A stretch of DNA of 64,000 nucleotides from Streptomyces sp. DT2A-34 (GTDB lineage: Bacteria > Actinomycetota > Actinomycetes > Streptomycetales > Streptomycetaceae). Under the pieces are notes generated by a model, which worked only from the letters and a program-made list of their open reading frames with translations, did no database searches and was not told the origin of the DNA. Below, one piece after another: positions 28,485 through 37,659 of this stretch. The stretch's first letter is position 1; each line of letters starts with the position of its first letter. Location: assembly GCF_030499515.1 (NCBI RefSeq), contig NZ_JASTWJ010000001.1, positions 3,328,001-3,392,000 on the forward strand. Direction: 5' to 3'. Position numbers and translations under genes: made by a program.

Positions 28485-30293
28485 TTACTTGACGTACAGG
28501 CGGCGCGGGTCGACGCCGCCGACGACGTCGTCGTAGACGAGGCCGCCGATCTTGGATCCGGCGATCTGGGTCTGCTTGAAGTACCCGGTCGGGACGACGT
28601 TGATGACGTCCTTCACGAGGTACTTGCCGAGCTTGTCCCACTCGGCCGCGGCCTTGGCCGGGTCGGTGATGGTGCTGATGCGGTCGATCTCGCTGTTGAC
28701 CTTGGGATCGTTGATCTGCGAGTAGTTCTGCGCGCCGTCGGCGATCCCCCGGCCGTCGAAGCAGGGCGGGATGACGGTCGAGGCGGACGGCCAGTCGGCG
28801 CCCCAGTTGGTGTTGAAGATGTCGAAGTTGTTGTTGAGCTTGCTGACCTGGTCGTAGTACGACTCGGCCGGGATCTCCTGGCGCTGGACGTCGAACCCGG
28901 CCTTCTCCAGGCCCGCCGCCATGGCGGTGGAGTACGCCTGGCCCTCCTGGGAGTTGATGTAGCCGAAGGTCAGCTTCATGCCGACCTTGCCGGCCTCCTG
29001 GAGGATCTTCTTGGCCTTGGCGGGGTCACCGGCGGGGTTCTTCTTCTTGCCCCAGGGGTCGAAGGAGGGGTCGTAGCCGCTGACGGTCGGGCTGATGATG
29101 CCGCCCGGGATCTCCATCGCCGCGCTGCCGCCGTAGGCCCGCTGGAACGGCGAGACCGGCAGGGCGTAGGCGATGGCCTCGCGGACCTTCTTGTCCTGCA
29201 TCTCCTTGTGGCTGAGGTTGATGTTCATCTGGCCCACGTAGGGCTGGTAGCCGACGACCGTGCGGGACTTCATCTCCGGGTCGCTCAGGACCTTCGACAG
29301 GTTGCCCGCGTCGACCGAGTTCTGCCAGCTGACGGAGGTCTGGTCGGTGCCGCTGTCGGCGAGGAGCGCCTTGGTGGAGTCCTCGTACTGCTGGTTGAAG
29401 GTGATGTTGAACCGGTCGACGTACTGGTGGCGGATCGGGTCGGTCGCCGGGTCCCAGTCGATGTTCTTCACCAGCACCATCGACTTGCCGGACTTGAAGG
29501 ACTGGATCTTGTACGGCCCGGACACCACCGGGTCCTTGTCGTACCTCTCCTTGGTGTCGCCCTTCTGGGAGACGACCGCGTAGCCCGCCATCGCCAGCGC
29601 GTACGGCAGGTCGGGGTGCGGCTTCTTGAACTTGAAGACAACGGTTTTCGCGTCCGGCGTCTCCAGAATGCTGTCCGGCAGGTGCTTGCCCTTGAACGGG
29701 CCGTCCGGCAGCAGCTTGCGGTAGTCGGAGCCCGGCGTGTCGGCCAGCCACTGCTGGAGGTACGGCGGGCCCTGGTTGATGAAGGGGGCGAAGAGCCGCT
29801 CGACGGAGTGCCGGATGTCCGCGGAGGTGATCGCAGAGCCGTCCTCGAACTTGATGCCGTCCTTGAGTGTGTACTTCCAGGTCTTGCCGCCGTCCGTGGT
29901 GGTGCCGGAGTCGGTGGCGAGGTCGCCGACGACCTCGTGCTTGCTGCCGTCGTCGCTGGTCGCCTTGTAGCCGGTCAGCCCTCGGTGCAGCAGCAGGGCG
30001 ACCTGCATCTCGTTGAACACGTAGATCTGGGCCGGGTCGAGGTGGGCGTAACTGTCGCGGGCGGGCACCGAGATGGTGCCGCCGGGCTTGGCGCCCGGGA
30101 CCTCGGGGGCGGGGCCCTTGGAGGCCGCGGCGTCACCGAACTCGATCAACGCCTTCTGCCGTTCGGCGTTCTCCTGCTGCTCCTTGTCGTTGCCGCCGCT
30201 CTTGCTGCCGCCCGAGCTGCACCCGGTCAGCACGAGTGCCGCGGCCGCGAGCACTGAGACCACGGCGTGTACGTGGCGTCCGCTCCTACTCAT
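28485..30293 (-). CDS. bldKB: Oligopeptide-binding lipoprotein, BldKB-like (system 3)
   Basis: The 602-residue SBP family 5 protein has a Sec signal MSRSGRHVHAVVSVLAAAAL with lipobox LTGC, then a Gly/Ser/Lys linker. Family signatures: GLTGYKATSDDGSKHEVVGD, LKDGIKFEDGSAITSADIRH and YDKDPVVSGPYKI. The ATG at 30293 was chosen to place the signal correctly; an ATG six codons upstream is possible. It binds the imported peptide at the outer membrane face. Its paralogue in system 2 uses a Tat-type signal instead. In S. coelicolor, BldKB is the ligand-binding component required for morphogenesis. Confidence 0.9.
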   Translation of the reverse strand: MSRSGRHVHAVVSVLAAAALVLTGCSSGGSKSGGNDKEQQENAERQKALIEFGDAAASKGPAPEVPGAKPGGTISVPARDSYAHLDPAQIYVFNEMQVALLLHRGLTGYKATSDDGSKHEVVGDLATDSGTTTDGGKTWKYTLKDGIKFEDGSAITSADIRHSVERLFAPFINQGPPYLQQWLADTPGSDYRKLLPDGPFKGKHLPDSILETPDAKTVVFKFKKPHPDLPYALAMAGYAVVSQKGDTKERYDKDPVVSGPYKIQSFKSGKSMVLVKNIDWDPATDPIRHQYVDRFNITFNQQYEDSTKALLADSGTDQTSVSWQNSVDAGNLSKVLSDPEMKSRTVVGYQPYVGQMNINLSHKEMQDKKVREAIAYALPVSPFQRAYGGSAAMEIPGGIISPTVSGYDPSFDPWGKKKNPAGDPAKAKKILQEAGKVGMKLTFGYINSQEGQAYSTAMAAGLEKAGFDVQRQEIPAESYYDQVSKLNNNFDIFNTNWGADWPSASTVIPPCFDGRGIADGAQNYSQINDPKVNSEIDRISTITDPAKAAAEWDKLGKYLVKDVINVVPTGYFKQTQIAGSKIGGLVYDDVVGGVDPRRLYVK

Positions 30294-30374
30294 CACTCGG
30301 TTTCCACCCATCTGTCGTCACCAGTGCGAAGGAACCCAGACCTTGCAGGTCAGCCGGTCAGCTGGTCAGCGCGG

Positions 30375-31346
30375 TCAGCGCGCCGTCTTGGGATCGAAGG
30401 CGTCCCTGACGGAGTCCCCGAGCAGGTTGAACGCCACGATGAAGACGATCATCGAGATGCCGGGGAAGAACATGTACGTGATGTCGTTCTGCATCACGAG
30501 CTCGGTGGACGCCTTGGCGAACATCTGCCCCCAGTCCGGCGTCGGTTCGACGATGCCCACGCCGAGGAAGGACAGACCGGCCTCGGCGGTCACGAAGTTG
30601 GGGAGCATGTAGGTGCCCTGCACGAGGATCGGCGTCACCACGTTCGGCAGGATCTCCTTGCGGATGATCCGCCCCGGCGGGGCGCCGCTGACCTTGGCCG
30701 CCTCGATGAACTCCCGCTCCCGCAGGGCGAGTGTGGTGCCTCTGAGGACCCGCCCCAGGCTCATCCAGCCGAGGAACCACTGCACGAGGATGAGGGCGAC
30801 GACCCGGACATAGACCGGGGTCTCGTCGCGCGGGCTGACGAACAGGGAGACGACCACCGGCATGCTGGCGATGAAGAACAGCTGGGCCGGGAAGGCGAGG
30901 AGGAAGTCGATGACCCGGCTGATCCAGTAGTCGGCCTTGCCGCCGAGGTAGCCGGCCGTGACGCCGAGGACGATCCCGGTGAGGACCGTCGCGAGCGTGA
31001 CGGCGACGGAGATCATCAGCGAGGTGCGGATGCCGTAGAGGAGTTTGGTGAAGACGTCGTAGCCGTTGCCGGGTTCGAGGCCGAACCAGAACTCGCCGCT
31101 GATGCCGCCGTTGGGCTGCACGGGGACGCCCGCACTGTCGAAGAGCTCGGGGCGCTCGTCGGCGTAGACCGTGTACGGGTCTTTGCCGTACAGCTTGGAG
31201 ATCACCGGGGCGAGCAGCCCGATCAGGAAGAAGAACAGGACGACGTAGGCCGAGATCACGCCCGTGCGGTCGCGCTTGAAGCGGATCCACATCAGCCGGC
31301 CGGGCGACCGGCCGACTAAGTGCTCCGTCTCTGCTGGACTGGTCAC
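30375..31346 (-). CDS. bldKA: Oligopeptide ABC transporter permease, BldKA / OppC type (system 3)
   Basis: The 323-residue permease begins MTSPAETEHLVGRSPGRLMW and continues IRFKRDRTGVISAYVVLFF, which is shared almost residue for residue with the system 2 permease. Six helices are predicted. The EAA loop is EAAKVSGAPPGRIIRKEILPN and the product ends GDSVRDAFDPKTAR. As the first gene of the minus-strand operon, it is preceded by a ~140 bp leader with a small hairpin and then by the typA terminator. Confidence 0.9.
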   Translation of the reverse strand: MTSPAETEHLVGRSPGRLMWIRFKRDRTGVISAYVVLFFFLIGLLAPVISKLYGKDPYTVYADERPELFDSAGVPVQPNGGISGEFWFGLEPGNGYDVFTKLLYGIRTSLMISVAVTLATVLTGIVLGVTAGYLGGKADYWISRVIDFLLAFPAQLFFIASMPVVVSLFVSPRDETPVYVRVVALILVQWFLGWMSLGRVLRGTTLALREREFIEAAKVSGAPPGRIIRKEILPNVVTPILVQGTYMLPNFVTAEAGLSFLGVGIVEPTPDWGQMFAKASTELVMQNDITYMFFPGISMIVFIVAFNLLGDSVRDAFDPKTAR

Positions 31347-31368
31347 AGTTCAGACGCCCCCCTGGTGC

Positions 31369-31388
31369 CGGCAACCCGAGAGTTGCCG
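31369..31388 (-). promoter_or_regulatory. Small hairpin in the leader of the bldK-like operon
   Basis: CGGCAAC (31369-31375) pairs with GTTGCCG (31382-31388) around a 6-base loop, about 23 bp upstream of the first permease codon. It could be an operator or a 5' untranslated stem; nothing else identifies it. Confidence 0.35.
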
Positions 31389-31487
31389 CTAACTATCTGC
31401 CATGAGCCAACGACCGACCACCGTCTGTGAATCTCGATTCCGTCACAGCTGACGCGTAACCCTTCCAGTTCCCCGGAAACGGCTCAT

Positions 31488-31525
31488 GAAAAAGCCCGGG
31501 TTCCCCTCGTCGGGGAGCCCGGGCT
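31488..31525 (-). terminator. Rho-independent terminator of typA
   Basis: AGCCCGGGTTCCCC (31493-31506) and GGGGAGCCCGGGCT (31512-31525) form a 14 bp stem with one wobble and a 5-base loop. Read on the minus strand it is followed by TTTTT, giving a textbook intrinsic terminator 15 bp after the typA stop. Confidence 0.9.
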
Positions 31526-31539
31526 CAACTGCCCGATGA

Positions 31540-33446
31540 TCAGCCGTGCTTGGCGCGGCTCGCGGCGCGGGCGCGCTCGCGGGCGTCCAGGTTGACCTTG
31601 CGGATACGGACCGCCTCCGGGGTGACCTCGACGCACTCGTCGTCGCGGCAGAACTCCAGGGACTGCTCCAGCGACAGCTTGCGCGGCGGGACGATCGACT
31701 CGGCCACATCGGCCGTGGACGACCGCATGTTGGTGAGCTTCTTCTCCTTGGTGATGTTGACGTCCATGTCGTCGGCGCGTGAGTTCTCGCCGACGATCAT
31801 GCCCTCGTACACCTCGGTGCCGGGCTCGACGAACAGCACGCCGCGCTCCTGGAGGTTCGTCATCGCGAACGCGGTGACGGCGCCGGAGCGGTCGGCGACC
31901 AGCGAGCCGTTGTTGCGGGTCTGCAGGGTGCCGAACCAGGGCTCGTGGCCCTCGTGGATGGAGTGCCCGATGCCCGTACCACGGGTCTGGGTCAGGAACT
32001 CGGTCCGGAAGCCGATGAGACCGCGCGACGGCACCACGAACTCCATGCGCACCCACCCGGACCCGTGGTTGGACATGTTGTCCATACGGCCCTTGCGCAC
32101 GCCCATCAGCTGCGTGACCGCGCCCATGTGCTCCTCGGGCACGTCGATGGTCATGCGCTCGACGGGCTCGTAGACCTTGCCGTCCACGTCCTTCGTGACG
32201 ACCTGCGGCTTGCCGATGGTCAGCTCGAAGCCCTCGCGGCGCATCTGCTCGACCAGGATGGCCAGCGCCAGCTCACCGCGGCCCTGCACCTCCCAGGCGT
32301 CGGGGCGCTCGGTGTCCAGGACGCGGAGGCTGACGTTACCGATCAGCTCGCGGTCGAGGCGGTCCTTGACCTGGCGGGCGGTGACCTTGCGGTCCTTGAC
32401 GGCCGCCTTGGCGTCGGCGCCCTTGCCGGTGCCGCCACGGCCGACCAGCGGGGAGGTGTTGGTGCCGATGACCATGGAGATCGCGGGCTCGTCGACGGTG
32501 ATGAGCGGCAGCGGGACCGGGTTCTCCGGGTCGGCCAGGGTCTCGCCGATCATGATGTCGGGGATACCGGCGACGGCGCAGATGTCACCGGGACCGGCCT
32601 TCTCCGCCGGCTTGCGCGTCAGCGCCTCGGTCATCATCAGCTCGGAGATGCGCACGTTGGTGACGGACCCGTCGCGCTTCATCCAGGCGACGGTCTGCCC
32701 CTTCTTCAGCTCGCCCTGGTGCACGCGCAGCAGCGCGATACGGCCGAGGAAGTTGTCGGCGTCGAGGTTGGTGACGTGCGCCTGGAGCGGGGCGGCGTCG
32801 TCGTACGTCGGGGCCGGGATGTGCTCCAGGATCGTCGAGAAGAACGGCTCGAGGCTGGTCGAGTCGCTCGGTACGGTCCCGTCCTGCGGCTTGGTCAGCG
32901 ACGCGATGCCGTCACGGCCGCACGCGTAGACGATCGGGAACTCGATCTGCTCCTCGTCGGCGTCCAGGTCGAGGAAGAGGTCGTAGGTCTCGTTGACCAC
33001 CTCGTCGATACGGGCGTCCGGACGGTCGGTCTTGTTGATGCAGAGGATGATCGGCAGCCGGGCCTGCAGCGCCTTGCGCAGCACGAACCGGGTCTGCGGC
33101 AGCGGCCCCTCGGAGGCGTCGACGAGCAGCACGACGCCATCCACCATCGACAGACCGCGCTCCACCTCACCACCGAAGTCGGCGTGGCCGGGGGTGTCGA
33201 TGATGTTGATGGTGATGACGTCCCCCCGTCCTTCGGGTGGTACTTCACCGCCGTGTTCTTGGCCAGGATCGTGATGCCCTTCTCACGCTCCAGGTCGTTC
33301 GAGTCCATCATTCGGTCGTCGACGCCTTCGAGCTGGTGGGCGGCGAAGGCGCCGGCCTGCTTCAGCATGCCGTCGACGATGGTGGTCTTGCCGTGGTCGA
33401 CGTGAGCGACGATGGCGACATTGCGGATGTCGTGGCGCGTGGCCAT
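31540..33446 (-). pseudogene. typA: TypA/BipA translational GTPase, interrupted by a one-base frameshift
   Basis: Read through the shift, the gene would encode about 635 residues: ATG at 33446 ([20 protein letters not shown]), with G1 [10 protein letters not shown]2/G3 region [24 protein letters not shown] and G4 INKTDRPDA, then domain II and the TypA-specific C-terminal domain. After KYHPKDGG the frame is lost: the sequence has six C's on the plus strand (33222-33227) where [15 protein letters not shown] needs seven. Downstream coding is intact. The gene is normally highly conserved, so a sequencing error in the homopolymer is as likely as real inactivation. TypA is a ribosome-associated GTPase involved in stress adaptation and ribosome assembly. 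Confidence 0.9.
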
Positions 33447-33606
33447 ATTGCGGCGTTCTCCCGGAGTGTGAGGATGGCCTGCGCGTCTGTCTGTGTGACG
33501 CGGGCCCTGCCGGGCTTGACACGCCACGGCCTCACCCCATGGTACGTGTCCGCTCCCACTGGGGCTCGCCGGGATATGTCGCCCCAGGTGGGACAGGCTT
33601 TTGCCG

Positions 33607-33822
33607 CGCCCCCGCCGCCCCTACCCGTCCCGTCCTCCAGGGGCTCCGCCCCTTCGACCCCGTTCCCAGGGGTTCTGCCCCCTGGACCCTCGCTCCTCAA
33701 ACGCCGGACGGGCTGAGTACGTCAGCCCGTCCGGCGTTTGAGGACGAGGCCCGTTCAGGGCCGAAGCGGGGGTCTGGGGGCGGCAGCCCCCAGGGGACGG
33801 GACGGGTAGGGGCGGCGGGGGC
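33607..33822. repeat. Large nested palindrome, dispersed Streptomyces intergenic repeat
   Basis: The centre is a perfect 23 bp stem (33694-33716 with 33722-33744, core CCGGACGGGCTGA) with a 5-base loop. Outer arms pair again: CCCCTACCCGTCCCGTCC near 33619-33636 with GGACGGGACGGGTAGGGG near 33796-33813. The right half (33723-33830) recurs as a direct copy at 42721-42865. It sits between typA and the lipoprotein gene, and its edge overlaps the stop codon of the latter. It may serve as a terminator for that gene. Confidence 0.85.
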
Positions 33823-33830
33823 GAGGAAAC

Positions 33831-36113
33831 TCAGCGGGCCGTAGCCGAGGCCGACGGCCGGGCGCCCTTCTTCAGGAAGCCCATGTCCTCGTACACCGGT
33901 GTCCGGAAGCCGAAGGCACCCGCGTTGACGACGTTCTTCCTGGCCGCTGTCAGCTGCGGCCGCTGGTACAGCGGAATCGAGCCGGCCGCGGCCCAGATGC
34001 GCGAGTCCGCCTTGCGGATCAGGGACCGCGACTCGGACTCGTCGAGCGTGGCGATCGCCTGGTCGAAGAGCTGGTCGACCTGATCGGTGCCGACCCGCGT
34101 GTAGTTCTGCTCGACGTTCAGGGAACCGTCGGCCGCCGGAACCGGCTTGGCGTAAATGGGCCGGGCATCGGTCGCGGGGTAGGCGGAGGCAGGCCACGAG
34201 TACAGGGCGAGGTCGTACTGACCGGACGCGATGTGGTCCTTGAAGTAGCTCTCGTCCGCGACCTTGGTGATCTCGGTCCGGATACCGACCCGCTCCAGCA
34301 TGATGCCGATCCGGTCCGCCACCGTCCGCAGCGTCTGAGAGCCCTCCCCCGCCGGCACCACGAAGCGCAGCGTCAGCGGCTTGCCGTTCTTCGCCAGCGG
34401 CCGCACTGCCGCGCCCGCCGGAGCGGCGGTGCCCTGCGGAGCGTACGCGCCGGGCGCCCCGCCCTGCTGCACCTGCTTGCTGCCGTACTGCTTGCCGTCC
34501 TGGGCGAGGTGCTTCCCCTCGCCACCGTCCGCCTTGTTGTCCTCCCCGACGATGTACGTCCCGTCGTCCCCGCCCTCCGAGTCCGACTCAGAGTCCGACT
34601 TCGCCTTCGACTCCGACTTCTTGTCGGCCTTCTCGCCCCCGTCGGCCTTCTCGCTCTTCTCGCTCTTCTCGCTCTTCTCGCTCTTCTCGCTCTTGCCGGC
34701 CTTCTCCGCCTTCTCCCCGTCCCCTGCCTTCTCGCCCTTCTCCCCCTTCTCCCCCTCCCCGGCCTTCTCCCCCTCCGCCCCAGCCGCCTCCTCCCCCTTC
34801 TTCCCCTTCTCCTCCTTGATCGGCCCGCCCTGCACCCACCCCGCGTCCGCCAGCAGCGCCTGCGCCTCCGCCGTGTCCTGGTCCCCGATCGCGCCGCTGT
34901 TGTCGGCGTACGCGGCCTGGCCGGAGAGCGCGAGGTGGCTGCCGACCGGTTCGGTCGGCAGGCCGAGCGGGGCGAGGACCAGCTTCGCCAGTTCCTTGCG
35001 GTCGAGCGCGCGCGCCACCGCCCGCCGCACCCGCTCGTCGGCGAGCGGACCGTCGGCGCCGTTGAGGGCGAGCTGGGTGTACGCCGGTTCCAGGGACTTG
35101 CGCACCTCGAAGCCCTGGAACGCCGCCTGCGTCCGGTGCTCCTTCGTGGTCGTCCCGCTGCCCCGCCCCCGCTCCGGCCCCATCAGCGCCGTACCGGTGG
35201 CACTGGCGGTCGCGCCCCGGGGAGGCGAGGCGAGCGCGATGCGCCGGGCCGCGGTGGGGTCGATCTCGGCCAGGTCGAGCTGTCCGGCGGCCAGCTGGGC
35301 GGCCCGCTCGTCGCGCGGCACGGCCCGCAGCACGATCTCGTTCAGCTTGGCCGGCTCCCCCCACCAGCGGGGGTTCCGGGTGAGCCGGACCTCGTCGTCC
35401 TTGCGGTCGATCTTCTTCACGGCGAACGGCCCGGCGCTGACCTTGAGCTTGCGCCGCGCCCCGTCGTTGAACGAGTCCGGCGTGCCCATGACCTCCTTCG
35501 GGTACAGCGGCGAGAACAGCGACCGCCAGTCGGCGTACGGCCGCCCGAAGGTGACCCGCACCTCCAGGTCGTTGTCGCCGCGCTCGATCCGCTCGATGCG
35601 GTCGTAACCGGCGTTGCGGGCGGTCCAGTAGGCGCTGTCCTTTCCGGACAGGGCCCGCCACTGGGCGGCGAAGTCGGCGGCGCCGATCTCGCGGCCGTCG
35701 CTCCAGACGGCCTGCTGGTTGAGCTTGTACAGGACGACCTGCTTGGGCTCGGTCTCGATGATCTTGGCGGATTCGAGGTAGTCCGGGTTGCGCTCCGGGC
35801 GCCCGGCCTCGTCGAGCCGGAACATCGACGGCAGGGTGGCCTGTGCGATCCGGGTCGTGGTCGCGTCGGCGTCCGACTGGAAGGTGTTCAGCGTCTCCGG
35901 TACGGCGTCCACGGCCCACCGCAGTGTGCCGCCGTCGGCGATCAGGGACCGGGCGGCCGGCGCGATGTCCTGCCCGGCCAGCGGCTTTCCGGCGGGGTCC
36001 GGGTCGCTGCAACCGGCGAGCGCGGGCACCGCGAGCACGCCCGCCGCGAGGAAGGCGACCGAGCGCATGACCGCGCTGCGACCAGGCCTGGGTCCGACGC
36101 CGTCGTAGGACAT
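33831..36113 (-). CDS. SBP family 5 peptide-binding lipoprotein with a Lys/Glu/Ser-rich insert
   Basis: The 760-residue lipoprotein begins MSYDGVGPRPGRSAV, with GGAGG eight bases before the ATG at 36113. The signal and lipobox are FLAAGVLAVPALAGC. Family features are WAVDAVPETLNTF, LNQQAVWSDGREIGAADFAAQW and RAVARALDRKEL. About residues 428-520 form a highly charged insert made of GEK/SEKSEK repeats followed by a DSESDSEGGDD acidic run, which usual members (~550 residues) lack. The remaining C-terminal lobe is normal (LRFVVPAGEGSQTLRTVADR). No permease genes adjoin it, so it may feed another importer. I remember a similar gene beside typA in S. coelicolor. Confidence 0.9.
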   Translation of the reverse strand: MSYDGVGPRPGRSAVMRSVAFLAAGVLAVPALAGCSDPDPAGKPLAGQDIAPAARSLIADGGTLRWAVDAVPETLNTFQSDADATTTRIAQATLPSMFRLDEAGRPERNPDYLESAKIIETEPKQVVLYKLNQQAVWSDGREIGAADFAAQWRALSGKDSAYWTARNAGYDRIERIERGDNDLEVRVTFGRPYADWRSLFSPLYPKEVMGTPDSFNDGARRKLKVSAGPFAVKKIDRKDDEVRLTRNPRWWGEPAKLNEIVLRAVPRDERAAQLAAGQLDLAEIDPTAARRIALASPPRGATASATGTALMGPERGRGSGTTTKEHRTQAAFQGFEVRKSLEPAYTQLALNGADGPLADERVRRAVARALDRKELAKLVLAPLGLPTEPVGSHLALSGQAAYADNSGAIGDQDTAEAQALLADAGWVQGGPIKEEKGKKGEEAAGAEGEKAGEGEKGEKGEKAGDGEKAEKAGKSEKSEKSEKSEKSEKADGGEKADKKSESKAKSDSESDSEGGDDGTYIVGEDNKADGGEGKHLAQDGKQYGSKQVQQGGAPGAYAPQGTAAPAGAAVRPLAKNGKPLTLRFVVPAGEGSQTLRTVADRIGIMLERVGIRTEITKVADESYFKDHIASGQYDLALYSWPASAYPATDARPIYAKPVPAADGSLNVEQNYTRVGTDQVDQLFDQAIATLDESESRSLIRKADSRIWAAAGSIPLYQRPQLTAARKNVVNAGAFGFRTPVYEDMGFLKKGARPSASATAR

Positions 36114-36489
36114 CTCTGGTACCTCCGGGGAGCGACTCCCGCCGGTGACAATAAGTGCGTTCTGATCACGTTTGGCGGTATTTTGGAGTTGATCAGATCT
36201 ATGGGCCCCACTGAAGAGGAAAGGGTTCGCCAGGCGGAGTCGACACGGCGGCGGGGGCGCGCAAGGCCACCCGTGTGGAGCAACTCGCTCCCACACGGGT
36301 GGAGCAACGCGCCCGCGCACTCCTGCAGCTCCCCCGGCGTACACAGAGCGCATGCGGGCGCGCGACGGAGGCGTGCAATCCGCCAATCGCTGCACATCCC
36401 TTCACAGCGACAGGTGTGACGCGCGACACTCGCAGGCGCATGAACGTTGCCACCCAGGGCCCAAGGGCCCACGGAAGTGAGGTCACGTC
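36114..36489. promoter_or_regulatory. Divergent intergenic region with a strong hairpin
   Basis: The 376 bp between the lipoprotein gene and the divergent sdh-linked operon contains no gene. CACCCGTGTGG (36268-36278) pairs with CCACACGGGTG (36291-36301). The sequence GTGGAGCAAC occurs twice, at 36275-36284 and 36299-36308, forming a direct repeat overlapping the stem. The section around 36150-36210 is AT-richer (TTTTGGAGTTGATCAG). Both divergent promoters must lie here. Confidence 0.5.
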
Positions 36490-36780
36490 ATGTCCGTGCA
36501 AGACGACCTGACAACTGTCCAGCGCTGCCTCGACGACCTGGCCCGGTCCGTGGGCCGACTGGAGAAGCAGCTCGGCACCGCCGGCCTGGAGATGCGCCGC
36601 GTCCGCACCGACGCCAACCATCTGCGCGAGAGCGTCGCGCTGCTGCGGGACGCTGCCACGACCCCCAGCACACAGCGCAAGCCGGAGCTCGTCACCATCC
36701 CCGACACGCCGTACGACGACTCTCTGTGGATCGACACGGATGACGAGGGTCTCGGCGCCCGGGACCGCCGCGCTCCCTGA
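36490..36780 (+). CDS. Small coiled-coil protein heading the sdh operon
   Basis: The 96-residue protein starts MSVQDDLTTVQRCLDDLARS and has heptad-like leucine spacing through residues ~5-55 (LARSVGRLEKQLGTAGLEMR), so a coiled coil is likely. The C-terminal tail is acidic (PYDDSLWIDTDDEGLG). There is no membrane segment or catalytic motif. It is 37 bp upstream of the TTG start of the sdh membrane anchor gene, suggesting one transcript. Similar small proteins occur next to this sdh type in Streptomyces as far as I recall. Function unknown. Confidence 0.78.
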   Translation: MSVQDDLTTVQRCLDDLARSVGRLEKQLGTAGLEMRRVRTDANHLRESVALLRDAATTPSTQRKPELVTIPDTPYDDSLWIDTDDEGLGARDRRAP

Positions 36781-36817
36781 GATCCCCCGAGAACCCACAC
36801 CCGACCGGAGTCATGCA

Positions 36818-37639
36818 TTGGCCACTGGTACGGAACCCCATCTGAACAGCGGCGGCGTACACACCGGTACGCGCGCCGCGATCGCCGCCCCGCACCTGCG
36901 GACCGACCGCTGGTGGCTGGCCCCGGCCGCCACCGCGGCCGGTCTGCTGGCGTTCATCGTGTACTCGACCTGGCGGGCCTTCGCCAACGCGGACTACTAC
37001 GCGGCGCCGTACGTCTCCCCGTTCTACTCGCCCTGTCTGGCGGAGAACTGCGAGCCCATGCGCGCCGGGCCGAACTGGGAGCTGTTCGGGAGCTGGTGGG
37101 GCATCTCCCCCGCGATCATCATCCTGATCTTCCCGCTCGGCTTCCGCCTGACCTGCTACTACTACCGCAAGGCCTACTACCGCGGCTTCTGGGCCTCGCC
37201 CCCGGCCTGCGCGGTCGCCGAGCCGCACAAGAAGTACTCCGGTGAGACCCGGTTCCCGCTGGTCCTGCAGAACATCCACCGGTACTTCTTCTACGCCGCG
37301 ATCCCGGTCGCCGGGATCCTGACGTACGACACGGTGCTCGCCTTCCGCGACGAGAACTACGAGTGGGGCCACATGGGCCTCGGCACCCTCGTCTTCCTCG
37401 TCAACATCGTGCTGATCTGGGCGTACACCCTCTCCTGCCACTCGTGCCGGCACATCGTCGGCGGCAAACTCAAGCACTTCTCCCAACACCCGGTGCGCTA
37501 CCGGATGTGGCAGTGGATCGGGAAACTCAACGCCCGCCACATGCTGCTCGCCTGGACGTCGCTGGTGAGCGTGGCGCTCGCCGACTTCTACGTCTATCTC
37601 GTCGCGTCCGGGGTCTTCGACGATCCGCGCTTCTTCTAG
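36818..37639 (+). CDS. sdhC: Succinate dehydrogenase (Sdh1-type) cytochrome b / membrane anchor subunit
   Basis: A TTG start at 36818 (LATGTEPHLNSGGV), with CGGAG upstream, gives 273 residues; ATG is not available in frame. Five transmembrane helices are predicted, starting with WLAPAATAAGLLAFIVYS. Conserved His residues (QNIHRYFF, WGHMGLG, SCHSCRHIVG, NARHMLLAW) are candidate haem ligands. A fused single-subunit anchor preceding SdhA and SdhB matches the mycobacterial Sdh1 complex (Rv0249c-Rv0247c order). It anchors the catalytic dimer in the membrane and passes electrons to menaquinone. Confidence 0.87.
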   Translation: MATGTEPHLNSGGVHTGTRAAIAAPHLRTDRWWLAPAATAAGLLAFIVYSTWRAFANADYYAAPYVSPFYSPCLAENCEPMRAGPNWELFGSWWGISPAIIILIFPLGFRLTCYYYRKAYYRGFWASPPACAVAEPHKKYSGETRFPLVLQNIHRYFFYAAIPVAGILTYDTVLAFRDENYEWGHMGLGTLVFLVNIVLIWAYTLSCHSCRHIVGGKLKHFSQHPVRYRMWQWIGKLNARHMLLAWTSLVSVALADFYVYLVASGVFDDPRFF

Positions 37640-37659
37640 ATTTGGTGGGGACTGAACTG

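Noticed and set aside
24852..30257. A single 1801-codon open frame on the plus strand.
   Set aside because: It is antisense to four bldK-like genes on the minus strand. Its composition (Arg/Val/Asp/His-rich, no domains) is the mirror of GC-biased codons, while the minus strand shows complete transporter motifs.
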